Shown: positions 10,744 through 22,199, counted from the first letter of the stretch. The stretch: DNA of 64,000 nucleotides from Conchocele bisecta (GCA_029237695.1 CM055265.1:81338447-81402446), one strand, 5' to 3'. Program-made: numbers and translations. The notes: generated by a model not told the origin, from the sequence alone.

Positions 10744-10941
10744 AGTAACCCTTTTCATGCTTAGGATACGCCATTGTGTTTGCGGAAAGTCCTAAATATT
10801 TTCCTTCTATGGGCTCAGAAGTATATGTCGCAACCAACATTTAAACGGTCTCATCGAGACGTTTCAAATGAGTGGTCACAACAATTGAGAAATAACAAAA
10901 ATAAAATATTTCGTAAATTTAATTCCGAAAGTATGGGTTAA
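10744..10941. mobile_element. T2 element with both ends
   Basis: Left 'taacccttttcatgctta' and right 'gaaagtatgggttaa'. Between them are the hairpin arms 'agtatatgtcgcaacc' and 'gagtggtcacaac' around 'cggtctcatcgagacg'. This copy shows that T2 also has TTAA and CCC ends. Confidence 0.75.
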
Positions 10942-11385
10942 TTGGTATGACATTGTATGCTAGCTATACTATTGTTTAGTTAATTTATATGACAATGTAT
11001 GCAGTTTAGTTATTGTTTGTGTGGCTTGGACCTGTTGTCTGATAGATGATATATCTTTTTGGCATTATTATTTCGAACGAGAAGTATATATTATGAGCAA
11101 ACTCATCAATATGATAGTTCAAATGGTTGTCACAACACATTTAAATGGGATGTCCTCTGACAAAAAAGATGGTACAAACATTTCAAACCAATGTATGTGC
11201 CCAGTATAGCCCCAGACCAGCCTGTGCAGGGCCTATGATGTTTGCCATTCAGCCTCTGTACTCAGCAAACTGTCATCAGCCAAAACATTCAATACTTATC
11301 AAATTTAAATGTGCAATAGGATCAAGACTTTCAATTGTTGGAATTGTTGAAAGGTCCTTTTTTCTTTTTTTTTTAATAAGACGTA

Positions 11386-11453
11386 CAGTGGAACCTCTCT
11401 AAACCGGACACCATGGGAGGTCCCAGGGTGTCCGGTTTAGAGAGGTTCCATTG
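11386..11453. mobile_element. P3 foldback (miniature)
   Basis: 'cagtggaacctctctaaac' is mirrored by 'gtttagagaggttccattg', separated by 'ccatgggaggtcccagg'. TA flanks at 11384-11385 and 11454-11455 fit a Tc1/mariner or pogo-type target site. It lies about 285 bp upstream of the zfhx acceptor. Confidence 0.75.
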
Positions 11454-11520
11454 TAATTAAGCACTCGATGGCCACTTTGTAATTTTCTGTTATAAACAGA
11501 CAGGACAATGACATAAATTA

Positions 11521-11590
11521 CATTGAAACCCATCTAAATAAGACACAATGGGATCCTCGGTGTGTTCAGTTTTGTGGGGTTCCACTGTAT
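11521..11590. mobile_element. P3 degenerate copy
   Basis: 'cattgaaacccatctaaat' and 'gtggggttccactgtat' are decayed P3 ends around 'atgggatcctcgg'. Confidence 0.5.
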
Positions 11591-11737
11591 TTTTGAAATG
11601 GTAAGTGGAAGAAGGAGGTTAGGGACTTAGCCCCTTTAATCCACTGACCTCTTCAATTAGAAGGTTCCAACAGCTAAATGCTGTATCAACAGAATGCAAG
11701 ATGATATATTATCCAGCTGGCATTTTTGTCTACTTTC

Positions 11738-11739
11738 AG
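11738..11739 (+). promoter_or_regulatory. Splice acceptor of the zfhx coding exon
   Basis: The AG closes the pyrimidine-rich 'ttttgtctactttcag'. The exon then begins 'gttggttgtgacag'. A TAA in the zfhx frame at 11757-11759 means the exon's first 62 bases are 5' UTR and the start ATG lies inside this exon. Confidence 0.75.
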
Positions 11740-11801
11740 GTTGGTTGTGACAGAGATAACCAGATTGGCATGGATGTAGACAGGACGTCAACAAACTCCC
11801 G

Positions 11802-14800
11802 ATGGACAGTAACATCTTTGACTTCCGCCATCTGAAGAATGGTCCCGACATCAAAATGGCTCTACAATCCTCTAGCCCCTTCGTCGTCAGTGAAGCCCCC
11901 ATGCCTAAGAGCAAGGCATTATTTGCCGATAAGACTGACCCGTTGGAAGCAGCTTTTTCATACCCGTACAAAACTTCTGGAAACTTCACGTCGGTGTTTA
12001 ACAGTGTCTCTCACTCAGACAGTAGTTTAGATGTCAATCATACATCAACATCTCACGAGGACATTAAGTCAAGTTTCCAAGAGATGATTGACAACAATAT
12101 TATGAATGATAGTGGGAGTTCAAGGTCAGGTTCCGTGGAGGATGACGCGGAGAAAGAATCTGAAAGTGATGAAGCGAATGACTTTGAAAAGAGACAAAAT
12201 TCAATATGTGAAACTGCTGCCATACCAAAGGTTAACAGTAGGTTGGACATGGACGTAAGTGAAAATGACTTCTCTGATAATGAAGATTTGGTTGAGTGTG
12301 GAAACTGTGACAGGGAGTTCCAGTCCCTGCAGCATTACATGGACCACACATGTGCTGCCAATAAAGGTGTCGAGAAGGGGCGTATTAACGTGAGCAAGTT
12401 ACCAGAAAAGAATAGCAAGGATCTAAGTGATGTTGAAAGCTTCGATGGGAAGATTGTGTACAATCCCGATGGCTCGGCCTATATAATAGAAGGTGACTCG
12501 GACAGTGACCTTGACTCGATTATTGATCTTCCACAGAAGGAGGGGGTAATCATTGATAGACGAGGAATGACTGGTGAAACTTCCAAACGGCTAATACCAC
12601 CCATTAACAACGCGTTCTTTGTTCCAAGAAATCCAAGTTTGCTCGTGAACAGCATGTATGTGATACCGCAAAAACAGCAAACACCCATAATGCACAGTTA
12701 TCGGGTGTATGATCTGAGATCAGGAAAACCAAACTCTCAAACCTCAGGTGAATCTGATGCTAAGAATTCCACATTGTCGTCGTCACATTCAGATCTGCCA
12801 TCTACCTCAGTATCGTCATCGTTAGATCTTTCATCATCGCATGTTACAACAGTCCCGACAAAACCGATACTCATGTGCTTTATATGTAAACTCTCATTTG
12901 GTTTTGCTAAGTCTTTCATGTCTCATGCAAACACTGAGCACTCTATGATACTTACAGCTGAAGAAAATGAAGTCATGTCACAGAAATTGTCATCGGCTAT
13001 TATACAAGGAATCGGGAAAGATAAGGATCCGCTGATGTCTTTCCTAGAACCAATCAAGTCATCTGTTAACTCGTCAGTAAAACTACCAAAACTACAAATT
13101 TCGAAAGATATAGAAAGTGAAAGCTCAACTTCAGGTAGCATTTCTTCATGCCGAGAGAATACAAGTGTGAGTTACATATACACAAAACCAAAACTTTCTG
13201 AGTCTTTTAAAGATAATACAAATCCATCTGCAGATGTGCCAAAACAACAGCTAGAGTCAGATAGTCCCACGACAGCCATTCTAAATGCCATGTCACATAA
13301 AACATTAAACTATGATATTGCATCATCCAGCAATTCAAATCGACTAGAGAATAAGAAAATGAAATTAGATCTCAAAGAAAGTGAAGCTTTGCCAGCTTCG
13401 TCCAGCCCAATGCAACAGCGATTTATGCAAGAGTACTACAACTTCAATTCTTCCATGGCTTCAGCATCAAAGCCGTTCTTGCCGCCACTGCCATCCCCTC
13501 TCGGGCACAAACCAGGATTTTATGGTGTGTGTGAGGAACACCCGAATGGACGAGTACAAGGCGTGGAATGCCCCAACTGTGACATGGTCCTTGGGTCGTC
13601 ACAGTCCCTTGGTGGTCACATGACTATGATGCATTCTCGCAACTCGTGCAAAACGTTGAAGTGTCCAAAGTGTAACTGGCATTATAAATACCAGGAAACG
13701 CTAGAAATCCATATGAAAGAGAAACACCCAGACAGTGACCAAAAGTGTATGTATTGTCTAACAAATCAATCTCACCCTCGCTTAGCACGAGGCGAAAGCT
13801 ACTCATGCGGTTACAAGCCGTATCGCTGTGAAGTTTGCAACTATTCCACAACTACCAAAGGAAACCTCAGTATTCATATGCAGTCTGACAAACACTTGAA
13901 CAATGTGCAGGAACTTGCCAATGGGGGTGGGGAGATGAAGATGCCACAGCAACTTCCACCACCACCACCGCCACAACAGCCCCCACCCACCCCGCCCATC
14001 ACCCAATCAAAAACGCCACCTCATCAACAGCTGAATCAACAACAACAACAACAGTCCCTGAGCGACAGCCTACAGAAAAACAAGCAGAATAAACCTAAGC
14101 CGACATGGAGGTGTGACGTGTGTAACTATGAGACGAACGTCGCACGCAATCTGCGCATCCACATGACAAGCGAGAAGCACACGCACAATATGATGGTGCT
14201 GCAGCAGAACATGAAGCACATGCAGCGCGATATGCAGCTCCACCAGCTGAACCAGTTCGCCATGCTGCAGCAGGACCCATCCTTCCTCGGGCTTGCAGGC
14301 CCCATCCCCGGCGGTGTCACCTTCCCGTACGACGGCTCCCTCATCATGGGCGGCATCCCGCAGGGCTTTGGTGAGGCGCCAATGGACCTGACCAAGGAAA
14401 ACGGCATCGGACCGGGACCAATGGGCTCTGACACCCTCCCAGATGTGTCACGGCTGTACCAGTGCTGCGTATGTAACATCTACGGAACGGACTCGCTCGA
14501 ATCCATGCATCAGCACTTGCAACTCGATCGAACGAAACAACACGAACACGATAACATCGTTATCTCAAATGGAACGTACATGTGCAACCTGTGTCAGTAC
14601 AAGACGAACCTGAAAGCGAACTTCCAGCTTCATTGCAAAACCGACAAACATCTACAGAGGCTGCAGCTGCTGAACCACATAAAGGAAGGAGGCGACGATA
14701 ACGAATGGCGGCTGAAGTACCTGAACGTCAGCAATCCGGTGCAGGTCCGCTGTAACGCATGCGACTATTACACAAACAGTATACACAAGCTGCAGATCCA

Positions 14801-15093
14801 CACGGGGAACCCGCGCCACGAGGCGAGCGGCCAAATATTCTGCCATCTCCAATTGCAAGTGGCGAAGTTCCCTGCGGGCGCTGATAAGTACTACCAGTGT
14901 TCGCTGTGCAAGTTCAACGCGCGTTCGAAGCTGGGGCTGATGCAGCACGTGCACTCGATGCAGCATCTACACAGCGAGAGTGTGAAGCAGCTCGAGATGA
15001 AGGAGACGGGGCAGTTGGAGATTGACATCGGTGACATCTTTGTCGTGAAGGAGATCCACGACACGGACTCTGTCAAGTTCGACGATGATCAAG
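11802..15093 (+). CDS. zfhx3/4: ZFHX3/ZFHX4-type zinc-finger homeobox protein, N-terminal coding exon (partial gene)
   Basis: Encodes residues 1-1097 of a very large nuclear transcription factor; the homeodomains expected of this family would lie in exons beyond the window. I see ten C2H2-like fingers: 166-184 (C-x2-C-x12-H-x-C, atypical), 359-380, 590-611, 621-642, 676-698, 771-793, 889-915 (long spacing), 929-951, 985-1007 and 1034-1056. The family signature KIVYNPDGSAYIIEG is at 217-231, and 'GFYGVCEEHPNGRVQGVECP' precedes the third finger. 704-767 is Pro/Gln-rich, and PMDLT at 860-864 resembles a CtBP-binding PxDLS site. The N-terminal third is acidic and Ser-rich. The start is the first in-frame ATG after an in-frame TAA; short upstream ORFs begin at 11770 and 11774. 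The exon ends GAT-CAA-G before a GTACGT donor, phase 1. The last 1 kb is more GC-rich than the first 2 kb. Family assignment is firm; the choice between ZFHX3 and ZFHX4 is not meaningful for an invertebrate. Confidence 0.95.
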
Positions 15094-15099
15094 GTACGT
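15094..15099 (+). promoter_or_regulatory. Splice donor of the zfhx coding exon
   Basis: CAAG|GTACGT. The family-like sequence stops here: the open frame continues only two codons (Gly, Thr) into a TAG at 15099-15101. Confidence 0.85.
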
Positions 15100-15265
15100 A
15101 GATGAACATTGTACAAAATGGGGCTTGTGATTGTAACCCTTCCGGCTCCATGGTTGTAAATCCTCCAATTTTTCAAACACATGCTCCAAATAAGGGTATG
15201 TGACTAGTCTCCACTCTTCTTGCACCATGATTATACAACTTTCTCAGCACATTTTCCAAGCACAT

Positions 15266-15341
15266 CCTCTGAATCAGGAAGTTTGATTGGGTCTAGTTGG
15301 GTAAGTTGGTCTAGACCAAATCAAACTTCCTGATTCAGAGG
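15266..15341. repeat. Hairpin 172 bp after the donor
   Basis: 'cctctgaatcaggaagtttg' (15266 on) is complementary to 'caaacttcctgattcagagg' (to 15341), with a 25-base loop. It belongs to no family I can match elsewhere in the window. Confidence 0.75.
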
Positions 15342-15813
15342 TTATGAGATTGACATTATGAGAAAATACTCCGAACGTTATATTTCATAGATACACGTAT
15401 GATTTATTTAGCCTAAGCTGTTCTGATGCTTCGGCAAATCAACCCGATGATTTACAATTAAAATGTTGAGGACATGAAAATAGAATCTTTACTGAGCATG
15501 ATGGTCTCAGATTTGAAGATCATCATTAATTATTAAATAATAAATAGGCATAAAAGTTGGGCAGGTTTTCGTGAAACAGACAGTACCGTGATAACCCTAA
15601 ATATTCGGACACATTGTTATTGTGATGAAACCAGTACTGCCATACTAAACCTTAAATATTGGCACGGTCACTCTTGTAGGGAGACCATATATTATATGTG
15701 TTTTCCCCAAATAAATGATGTCTGAATACTTCGGGTTATTACGGTAATTTTAATGAGAATAAGCTGAATCCATCAATCCGACTGCTTGTTTTGTCACTGT
15801 GGAGTAGAGGTTC
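15342..15813. other. No recognised content
   Basis: AT-rich intronic sequence with AATAAA at 15539-15544 and 15710-15715. Confidence 0.5.
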
Positions 15814-16055
15814 AGGGCGTTTCACTAAACTTCGTACGACTAAAATGTTCGTAAGTGCAAAATTATAGTCGTCAGTAAATTTCACATTAACAATGTTTTC
15901 TTGTAAACAATTATTGGATTTACATTTATTGAGCATAGGCTGCATATGCAGCCTATGCTTAATAAATGTAAATCCATCAAATGAAATTTCTGGACAATCC
16001 TAAATTTGCACTTACGAACATTTTAGTCGTACGAAGTTCAGTGAAACGGCCCCCG
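15814..16055. mobile_element. P2 foldback element, complete
   Basis: 'gcgtttcactaaacttcgta' at the left is mirrored by 'tacgaagttcagtgaaacg' at the right. The centre 'aggctgcatatgcagcct' is at about 15940. It is 242 bp long and recurs at 19727 and 34546. Confidence 0.8.
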
Positions 16056-16259
16056 GAAGGTTTGATGATCACAGGCTCTGTACTTGCCGTTATAAATCTA
16101 GTTATTTGTACATACTTGAATAACATGCTCAACATCAGGCAGTTGGTTGAGTACGAGTTTTACTCGGATTATAAATGAAGCTTGTTGAGTTTGAGTTCAA
16201 ATTTCCAGTACTCAAACCATGGTATTAAAAAGAATACAGACCACATATTTATCTGTGTG

Positions 16260-16418
16260 TTAACTCTTAAGTTTGTCGTCTGCTGATTTTGTTATGTTTT
16301 CTGTTCTGAAGAAAAACATGCTTTGACACAACTTTAGACCATGTTTTTATTGAGAAAGAAGACGCAATGTAAAACAACAGCAGACAACAATTTACGTTTC
16401 CAGCTTTCTGATAGTTAG
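16260..16418 (+). mobile_element. T1 element, degenerate
   Basis: TTAA plus 'ctcttaag' and 'ttgtcgtctgctg' on the left and 'acagcagacaac' on the right. The central arms are mostly deleted. Confidence 0.65.
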
Positions 16419-16524
16419 CAGATCAATAATTTTGTTGATCATTAGAATACAAACCATACAGTATAGGGGAGATAACTCCTACAAGCTCACAAACTCCAAC
16501 TGGCTCAGTGGCTGTGTAAGACCG

Positions 16525-16734
16525 GTAACTTTTTTTTACAATGTCAAATTAAATTTTTGTCGTCTGCTGATATTCTTATTTGAATATTTCTCAATAAAAG
16601 CGTGGTATGACAGCACTTTAGAATCATTTCCATTAGAATTGATTCTAAACTGCTGTCAAACCATGTTGTAGATGAGAAAACGTAAAAAATAAGCAGCATA
16701 CGACAAAATTTAGTTCAAGCATAGTAAGGGTTAA
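16525..16734 (-). mobile_element. T1 element, complete
   Basis: Right end 'gtaagggttaa'; left end GTAA in place of TTAA. The arms 'cagcactttagaatcatttc' and 'gattctaaactgctgtc' meet at about 16634. Another T1 fragment follows at 16731-16794. Confidence 0.75.
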
Positions 16735-16794
16735 ATGTTGCTGTCCGCTGGTTTTCTCGTTTTTAATATTTCTGAACAAAACAATATGTTGACG

Positions 16795-16833
16795 AACAAA
16801 CAAACAAACAAATAAACAAACAAACAAACAAAC
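16795..16833 (+). repeat. (AAAC)n microsatellite
   Basis: About nine AAAC units with one AAAT. It replaces the left end of the T4 copy that follows. Confidence 0.85.
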
Positions 16834-16835
16834 AT

Positions 16836-17247
16836 TTCTGGCAAAATAAACATTCATTCACAAATTACCCCACATATTGATTGGCATTATTATACATTTT
16901 ATATCAGACGTAAATTTCCACACTGATATCTGGCTAGTTTTCTTAAAATATTAACAGACATTAATTACTATTTATTCTCTGTATTTATTTGTTTGATGTG
17001 CAATGATCATACTCTATAATCTGGTGAAAATATTATTTTTTTCAGGTATTTAATTAGTATAAAAAATTAAAAAACCTCATGCCTCATTTGCATATGAAAA
17101 TAGCCTGATACCACCTATCAGTAAAATAAGTATTACTAAATGATTATATCTGTATAGCAGGAACTGGTGGAATAGTGACACAATTATACACTTGTTTAAT
17201 TCCTATAAACAACAGTTTGTGCCTACTGAGTGGGCATGTACCTTTAA
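16836..17247 (+). mobile_element. T4 element, left-truncated
   Basis: It matches 255-938 of the first T4 copy in order, including 'catgcctcatttgcatatg' and the end 'agtgggcatgtacctttaa', without the SINE. It supplies the empty-site reference for 332-555. Confidence 0.78.
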
Positions 17248-17517
17248 TATGTATGTATTAGCGTAGTCTGTCGCCATTAGTAACATCGGGTATTCACGTC
17301 ATCTGCGCTATTTACCAAATGTCAACATGTTAAGGAAATAATAATAAATATTTATTACAATAGTTTACTGATTTCATAAGGAATGAGGCTACGTGTATGT
17401 GATGTTTCTTATTGACTCTGTTAACAAGTTTTAATAACTATCATATGTGACTGGATCTGCACGCCATTCAGTCAATGAACCATGTACACATTTTTCTGCA
17501 AATTTATGTCAAAACTA

Positions 17518-17766
17518 TTAACCCTTACCCCGCTATCTTATTTTATTTGTTGACTGCTGTTTATTTTCTATTTTCCATTTTTATCATCAAAAACATGCTT
17601 TCACAGCACTTTAGAATAATTTACAACATGCTTTGGCAGCACTTCAGAATCATTTCCATTAGAAGTCATTCTGAAGTGCTGTCAAACCATGTTTTTATTG
17701 AGAAATAAGGAAAGATATAAAAGCAACAGCAGACGACAATTGTTGTGAGTAGCGGTCTAAGGTTAA
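17518..17766 (-). mobile_element. T1 element, 'gaccgc'-end subfamily
   Basis: TTAA plus 'cccttaccccgctatc' and 'agcggtctaaggttaa'. Two arm segments ('cagcactttagaataattt' and 'cagcacttcagaatcatttc') precede the complementary arm. Confidence 0.83.
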
Positions 17767-17881
17767 ACTGTAGATGAATCTGCAGAACATTTTATTGAGA
17801 AAGAAATAGGAATAAATTTAATATTTATTAATTTTTGTTCACTTTTTCTGTCATTATTTGGTCACTCGGAAGTCTGCATTA

Positions 17882-18137
17882 TTAACCCTTTCACCCCTAT
17901 TAAGTAACTGGAATCGACTTTGATATGTTAATTTCCAGACCGATCCAGCCGTCACAAAATGGTTTTCAGACCCGTCCACTTATAAAAAGGGGGTGTTTTT
18001 GTTCTCAAAAATGTGAAAATTACTTGCAAAAAGTGCAGACCCTGATGAGACGGCTCGTCATGAGCCAGCTCATCTGGATCTACACTGTTTGCCAATACCA
18101 ATACCACTATACAGGCCTGTTGTGTTGAAAGGGTTAA
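17882..18137 (+). mobile_element. T3 element, complete
   Basis: TTAA 'ccctttcacccctatt' and 'gtgttgaaaggg' TTAA, with core 'gatgagacggctcgtcatga'. It gives the undisturbed reference for the T3 copy at 23663. Confidence 0.85.
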
Positions 18138-18636
18138 AGGCACTGTGTCTCAGATGACGTCGGAAAAATACGGGCAACAAATATCGTCATCTACTGGGTT
18201 TCTTTTCAAGATTGTCTTATTTATAAAAACAGATTTTTTCAGCACATGAGAATCATTTTCCATGCAGCTACCCACACATGTTTTCAGCAAGGAACAATTG
18301 CAGATGGAAAAAAATTAATCTGTTTAATCGACATTTTTGTTATTTAGAATAATAAAACTGAAGAAGAAAAAAATCAGACTTTTCTATTTTGCTGTAAGAC
18401 TTAATATGTTACCCAGAATCGTAGCTCAGGTCAAACATGCTGTAAACTACTTTCAAAAGCAATTTTTCCAGAAGTAATTTCGGAAAGCTGCAATTTTATG
18501 TTGCGAGATACATTTTATTTATCTGAATATCCGAGGCTGATTTGATGGCTTTGGAGTGCTTTATTACAAATATGTATATGTGATCGCAGACTGCCACGCA
18601 ACTATGGATAGCTGGATAGCGGGATGGGAGGTTCTT
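18138..18636. other. Mostly unrecognised, with a T1-like arm
   Basis: 18220-18300 has 'cagcacatgagaatcatttt', a lone T1-type arm; the rest shows nothing. Confidence 0.45.
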
Positions 18637-19168
18637 GTATGTGGTTGTCTCTGGATAAATGGGGCTTATGGGTGTTGCGACCAGTGTAGATTCCGATCAG
18701 CCTGTGCTTCCGCAGTCTGATCAGGATCTGCACTGTTCGTTATTCTATCCATGACACACCGTCATGCTACTTTCTAACAAGCAATATAGATGGTTGTCAG
18801 GCTGGGTTTTGTGACCAATGTAGATCCGGATTCATACAATCTGATATCAGGATCTGCACTGTCCGGTTCGGAATTTCATCAATGAAACAGCTCTCATGTT
18901 TCAAATAAGCAATATAGCTAGTTTGTTATCGGGCTACAGGAGTGTGCAATTTGATCTGTGGCTATACTGGCCACAAATCCCACTGTCACAGCCAAATATG
19001 AGATGTTGGATGTCTGTGACTGGAGAAATAGCGTATATGGGATTTGTGACCAGTGTAGCTTTTGATCAAATAGCACACTCACTTGTATAGCATGATATCT
19101 GTCTACCGGGTATATTACTTGTTAGAAGCATGTATATTACTTGTTAGAAGCATGACGGGTGTTTCGTT
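18637..19168. mobile_element. Cluster of three P1 copies
   Basis: 'ggggcttatgggtgttgcga' starts the first (18661). A second starts at about 18805 ('ggttttgtgaccaatgtag') and ends at about 19002. A third, inverted copy follows from about 19012 to 19168 and contains a 22-bp tandem repeat of 'tatattacttgttagaag' (19118-19153). Confidence 0.65.
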
Positions 19169-19569
19169 GATGGAACAACAGCAGACGTTTCCCGCCTTTT
19201 AATGGTTATCACCAGTCTTCTCCCCTGTTCGTGTTTGCTCTGACAGGCACGCAGGCATTCAGACTATTTATTGTCTATAAGTATATCTGTTTTTGCAGAA
19301 ATATTGATTTTAAAATCTCGTACTTTCTGGAACATGTAGCTTATATGTCCTCCGTCATCACAAAAATAGGACTTTATTATTGATGTTTAACCAGTACAGC
19401 ATCTGATCATCAGGTCCACAGCTTTATCAAAACTATCCAGCGTAAGTTATCATTAGAAGCGATAACATTGATTGTTTCGTTGACTAAATCTAAACCGTGC
19501 TTCAGCACAGTGCGATCAGAATATACACTTGTTGAATATGGCAATGTGACCAGTTTCGTTGCGACGCAT

Positions 19570-20063
19570 GTCACATATGTGGCTGTGACTGAAGAAATGG
19601 GGTTTATAGCATTTGGGACCAGTGTAGCTCCTGGTCAAATAGCACACTCTTGTACCCTGATAATGATCTATATTGCTTGTTAGAAGCATGACGGCTGTTT
19701 CATTGATGGAATGGCAAACAGTGCAGGTGGCCGTTTCACTAAACTTCGTAAGACTAAAATGTTTGTAAGTGCAAAATTCTGAGTCTGTAAACTTTACATT
19801 AACAATGGCTTCTTGTAAACAATTATTGGATTTACATGTATTGAGCATAGGCTGCATATGCATGCAGCCTATGCTCAATAAATGTAAATCCATCAATTGA
19901 AATTTTCAGACGATCCTAAATTTGCACTTCCAAACATTTTAGTCGTACAAAGTTTAGTGAAACGGCCCCCTGATCCTGGTCAGACTGCGGATGCACATGC
20001 TGATCTGGACCTACACTGGTCGTAAAACCCATTAGCCCCATTTCTCCAGTCACAGCCACGTAT
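19570..20063 (-). mobile_element. P1 element interrupted by P2
   Basis: The P1 end 'tatgtggctgtgactg' is near 19576 and the opposite end 'tttctccagtcacagccac' near 20060. The sequence breaks after 'aacagtgcag' (19726) and resumes at 19971 with 'tgatcctggtcagac'. Confidence 0.78.
19727..19970. mobile_element. P2 element nested in P1
   Basis: 'ggccgtttcactaaacttcg' and 'aagtttagtgaaacggcc' termini with the centre 'gctgcatatgcatgcagc'. The surrounding P1 shows that P2 arrived later. Confidence 0.82.
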
Positions 20064-20261
20064 AACAATGAGATATGTAGATTCTCTTAACTTGATGAGT
20101 CTGTTCGGTGTCTGGTATTTTTTACCCATTAAAGGCTTAAGGTCTTCAGCTGCCTGATGTCGCTGTGTCGTTTTATTTGATTTATCGCCAAAGAATAAGA
20201 ATATTTATTAATGGCAATTGGATGCGAATCTTCAAGAATATGAAGCTTCTGTGCCCATGTA

Positions 20262-20515
20262 ACATATATAGCTGTAACTGCTGGAGAATTGGGGCTTTTG
20301 GGTTTTGCGATCAGTGTAGATCCAGATCAGCCTTTGCCTCCCCACAGTCTGATCAGGATCTGCACTGTTCGCCATTCCGTCAATGAAACATACGTCATGC
20401 TTGTAACAAGCATTAATATAGATCATTATCAGGCTACAGGAGTGTGTTATTTGATCAGGAGCTACATTGGTCACAAATCCCATAATCCCCATTTCTCCGG
20501 TAACGGCAACATTCA
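20262..20515 (+). mobile_element. P1 element
   Basis: 'atagctgtaactgctggag' at the left, 'ccacagtctgatcaggatc' in the core, and 'ccccatttctccggtaac' at the right. Confidence 0.75.
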
Positions 20516-20851
20516 TAGATATACAGTCTACACTCGGGGTCTGAGGCAAATATTTTGAATTAACACACATAATCTAAATACACATTTCCTGTACTCCTGT
20601 CAGCCAATTAAATCCCTGTTTTCCCTTTTGCAAATGTCAAAACCGTTTTCTGGTTTTCTTATCCAATGAAAATGCTGTTTTTTATGACATAGTGCGCATG
20701 CACACTGAAGCAACAACGCAAGATTTTCCTGAAATCCTGCGCATGCGCAGTGATGCAAAAAATGTTTACATGTTTGCGATGAAAAATCTGCACATTTACA
20801 GCTGAGATAAAACGGGGAGACGCACAGAAACCACAAAAACTGGTTTTCTGG

Positions 20852-20932
20852 CAAATGTAGTGCAAACGTAGTGTGCAAACGTAGTGCAAACGTAGTGCAA
20901 ATGTAGTGCAGTGCAAACGTAGTGCAAACGTG
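20852..20932 (+). repeat. 11-bp tandem repeat 'gtagtgcaaac'
   Basis: About seven imperfect units. The repetition also creates false open frames on the minus strand. Confidence 0.8.
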
Positions 20933-20956
20933 GGTCAAACCAAACGGAACAAACAC

Positions 20957-21045
20957 ATAGACGAGACAGTTCAAATGAGTGGTCGCAACATATACTTTCA
21001 TTGAGAAATACCAAAAATAAAGTATTTAAAAAGAATTCATACCAG
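20957..21045. mobile_element. T2 right half
   Basis: 'gacagttcaaatgagtgg' and 'gcaacatatactttcattg' without the complementary left arm. The 11-bp array lies where that arm would be. Confidence 0.65.
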
Positions 21046-21256
21046 TAAAGGTGTATTCGGCATGTAATGGGATACTTGCCATTTGTGGGGGCTTTGTGTT
21101 ACTTGCAGCATGGGTAGACATTAATGGCGGCAGTCAGTGGAGATTTGTGCCATAATAAGGGAAGAATTATAACCTCGTAAATTCCCGGAATTTGTTCCCA
21201 ACCAGCTGATCTCCACTTACTGCATTCTGTATATTGGTGTGTTTTCTTTCACAGTC

Positions 21257-21365
21257 CATTAGATCTGTTTGTCGAAAATGAAAGTCTGCTGTTGTTTTAT
21301 ATATTGTCATCTTTCTACATAAAAAAACATGATATGACAACACTTTAGAATCATTTCCACTGTAA
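21257..21365 (+). mobile_element. T1 left half
   Basis: 'aaagtctgctgttgtttta' and 'gacaacactttagaatcatt' break off at about 21360. A complete T1 copy follows 30 bp later. Confidence 0.65.
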
Positions 21366-21393
21366 CAGACCATTGGATCTACATGTGTTGATA

Positions 21394-21616
21394 TTAACCC
21401 TTAAAATGCGGGAAATGAAAATTGTCGTCTGCTGTTGTTTAATATATATCGTCTCATTTCTACATAAAACAACATGATTTGACAACACTTTAGAATCATT
21501 TCCATTGGAAATGATTCTAAAGTGCTGTCACATTATGTTTTGAAGACAATCATGGCAAATAAAAAATACACAACAGACGGCCAAAAAAAATTAATTCGGC
21601 ACTTCATAAAGGGTAA
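21394..21616 (+). mobile_element. T1 element, 'gcggg'-end subfamily
   Basis: TTAA 'cccttaaaatgcggg' at the left and 'aagggtaa' at the right, with perfect arms 'cactttagaatcatttcc' and 'ggaaatgattctaaagtg'. Confidence 0.85.
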
Positions 21617-21689
21617 ATTATACAGGTACAGTACAATTATTAACCGGAAAACCTCACCATGTTAATAATAATTTACTAAGAATGATAAT

Positions 21690-22130
21690 ATATAGTGTTT
21701 GGACTGTGTGTTCATCCGGCATATTAAGAAGTTCGCCAGAGTTTCTCAATTATGTCATAACTTCTATATTCCTTGAAGGATTACTTATTTATTTGAACAC
21801 AGTATACATATGCCACACATCCATGCTGCACTTAATATGACTTTGACCTTTTGACCATGACAACTTTCAACTTTTTCACACATTAAGAAGTTTGCCAGAG
21901 TTTCTCAATTCTGTAATAACTTCTATACCCTTTGATGGATTACTTTAATATTTCAATACATCATACTTGTGGACAAATGTCACACATCCACACTGCCTTT
22001 AATATGACCTTGACCTGCATTACTGTGCTTATGAATCGCTTTTGCTTAATTAACTTTGCCACCGTTTCTGAAATCTGCCACCAGGGGCATTCATGTGCCG
22101 ACAAGCCACATTTCTTGTTCTCCCGTTGTT
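21690..22130 (+). repeat. Dispersed repeat containing a tandem pair of about 159 bp
   Basis: 'attaagaagtt(c/t)gccagag' begins units at about 21723 and 21882; both units contain 'acacatccatgctgc' or a close variant and 'atgac(t/c)ttgacc'. The ends match 6940-7045. Confidence 0.6.
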
Positions 22131-22199
22131 TTATAAGAAAGTTGTGCACCGTCCGATGCCATGCTTGATTTTGCCGGTTTTGAACACCCATTTCAACCA

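Larger units (their letters stand above)
1..11739 (+). other. Upstream non-coding sequence, probable intron of the zfhx gene
   Basis: The stretch ends in a pyrimidine-rich tract and AG just before the coding exon, so at least its 3' part is probably an intron that follows a 5' non-coding exon outside the window or unrecognised within it. It holds only repeats, listed separately, and AT-rich sequence. I found no promoter, no upstream exon and no open frame that looks like a protein. Confidence 0.6.

Noticed and set aside
10471..10764. 97-codon open frame upstream of zfhx
   Set aside because: No domain, no splice context, and it runs into a T2 element terminus.
11657..11989. Minus-strand and alternative-frame open frames overlapping the zfhx exon
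   Set aside because: They are shadows of the 1099-codon frame, which carries all recognisable domains.
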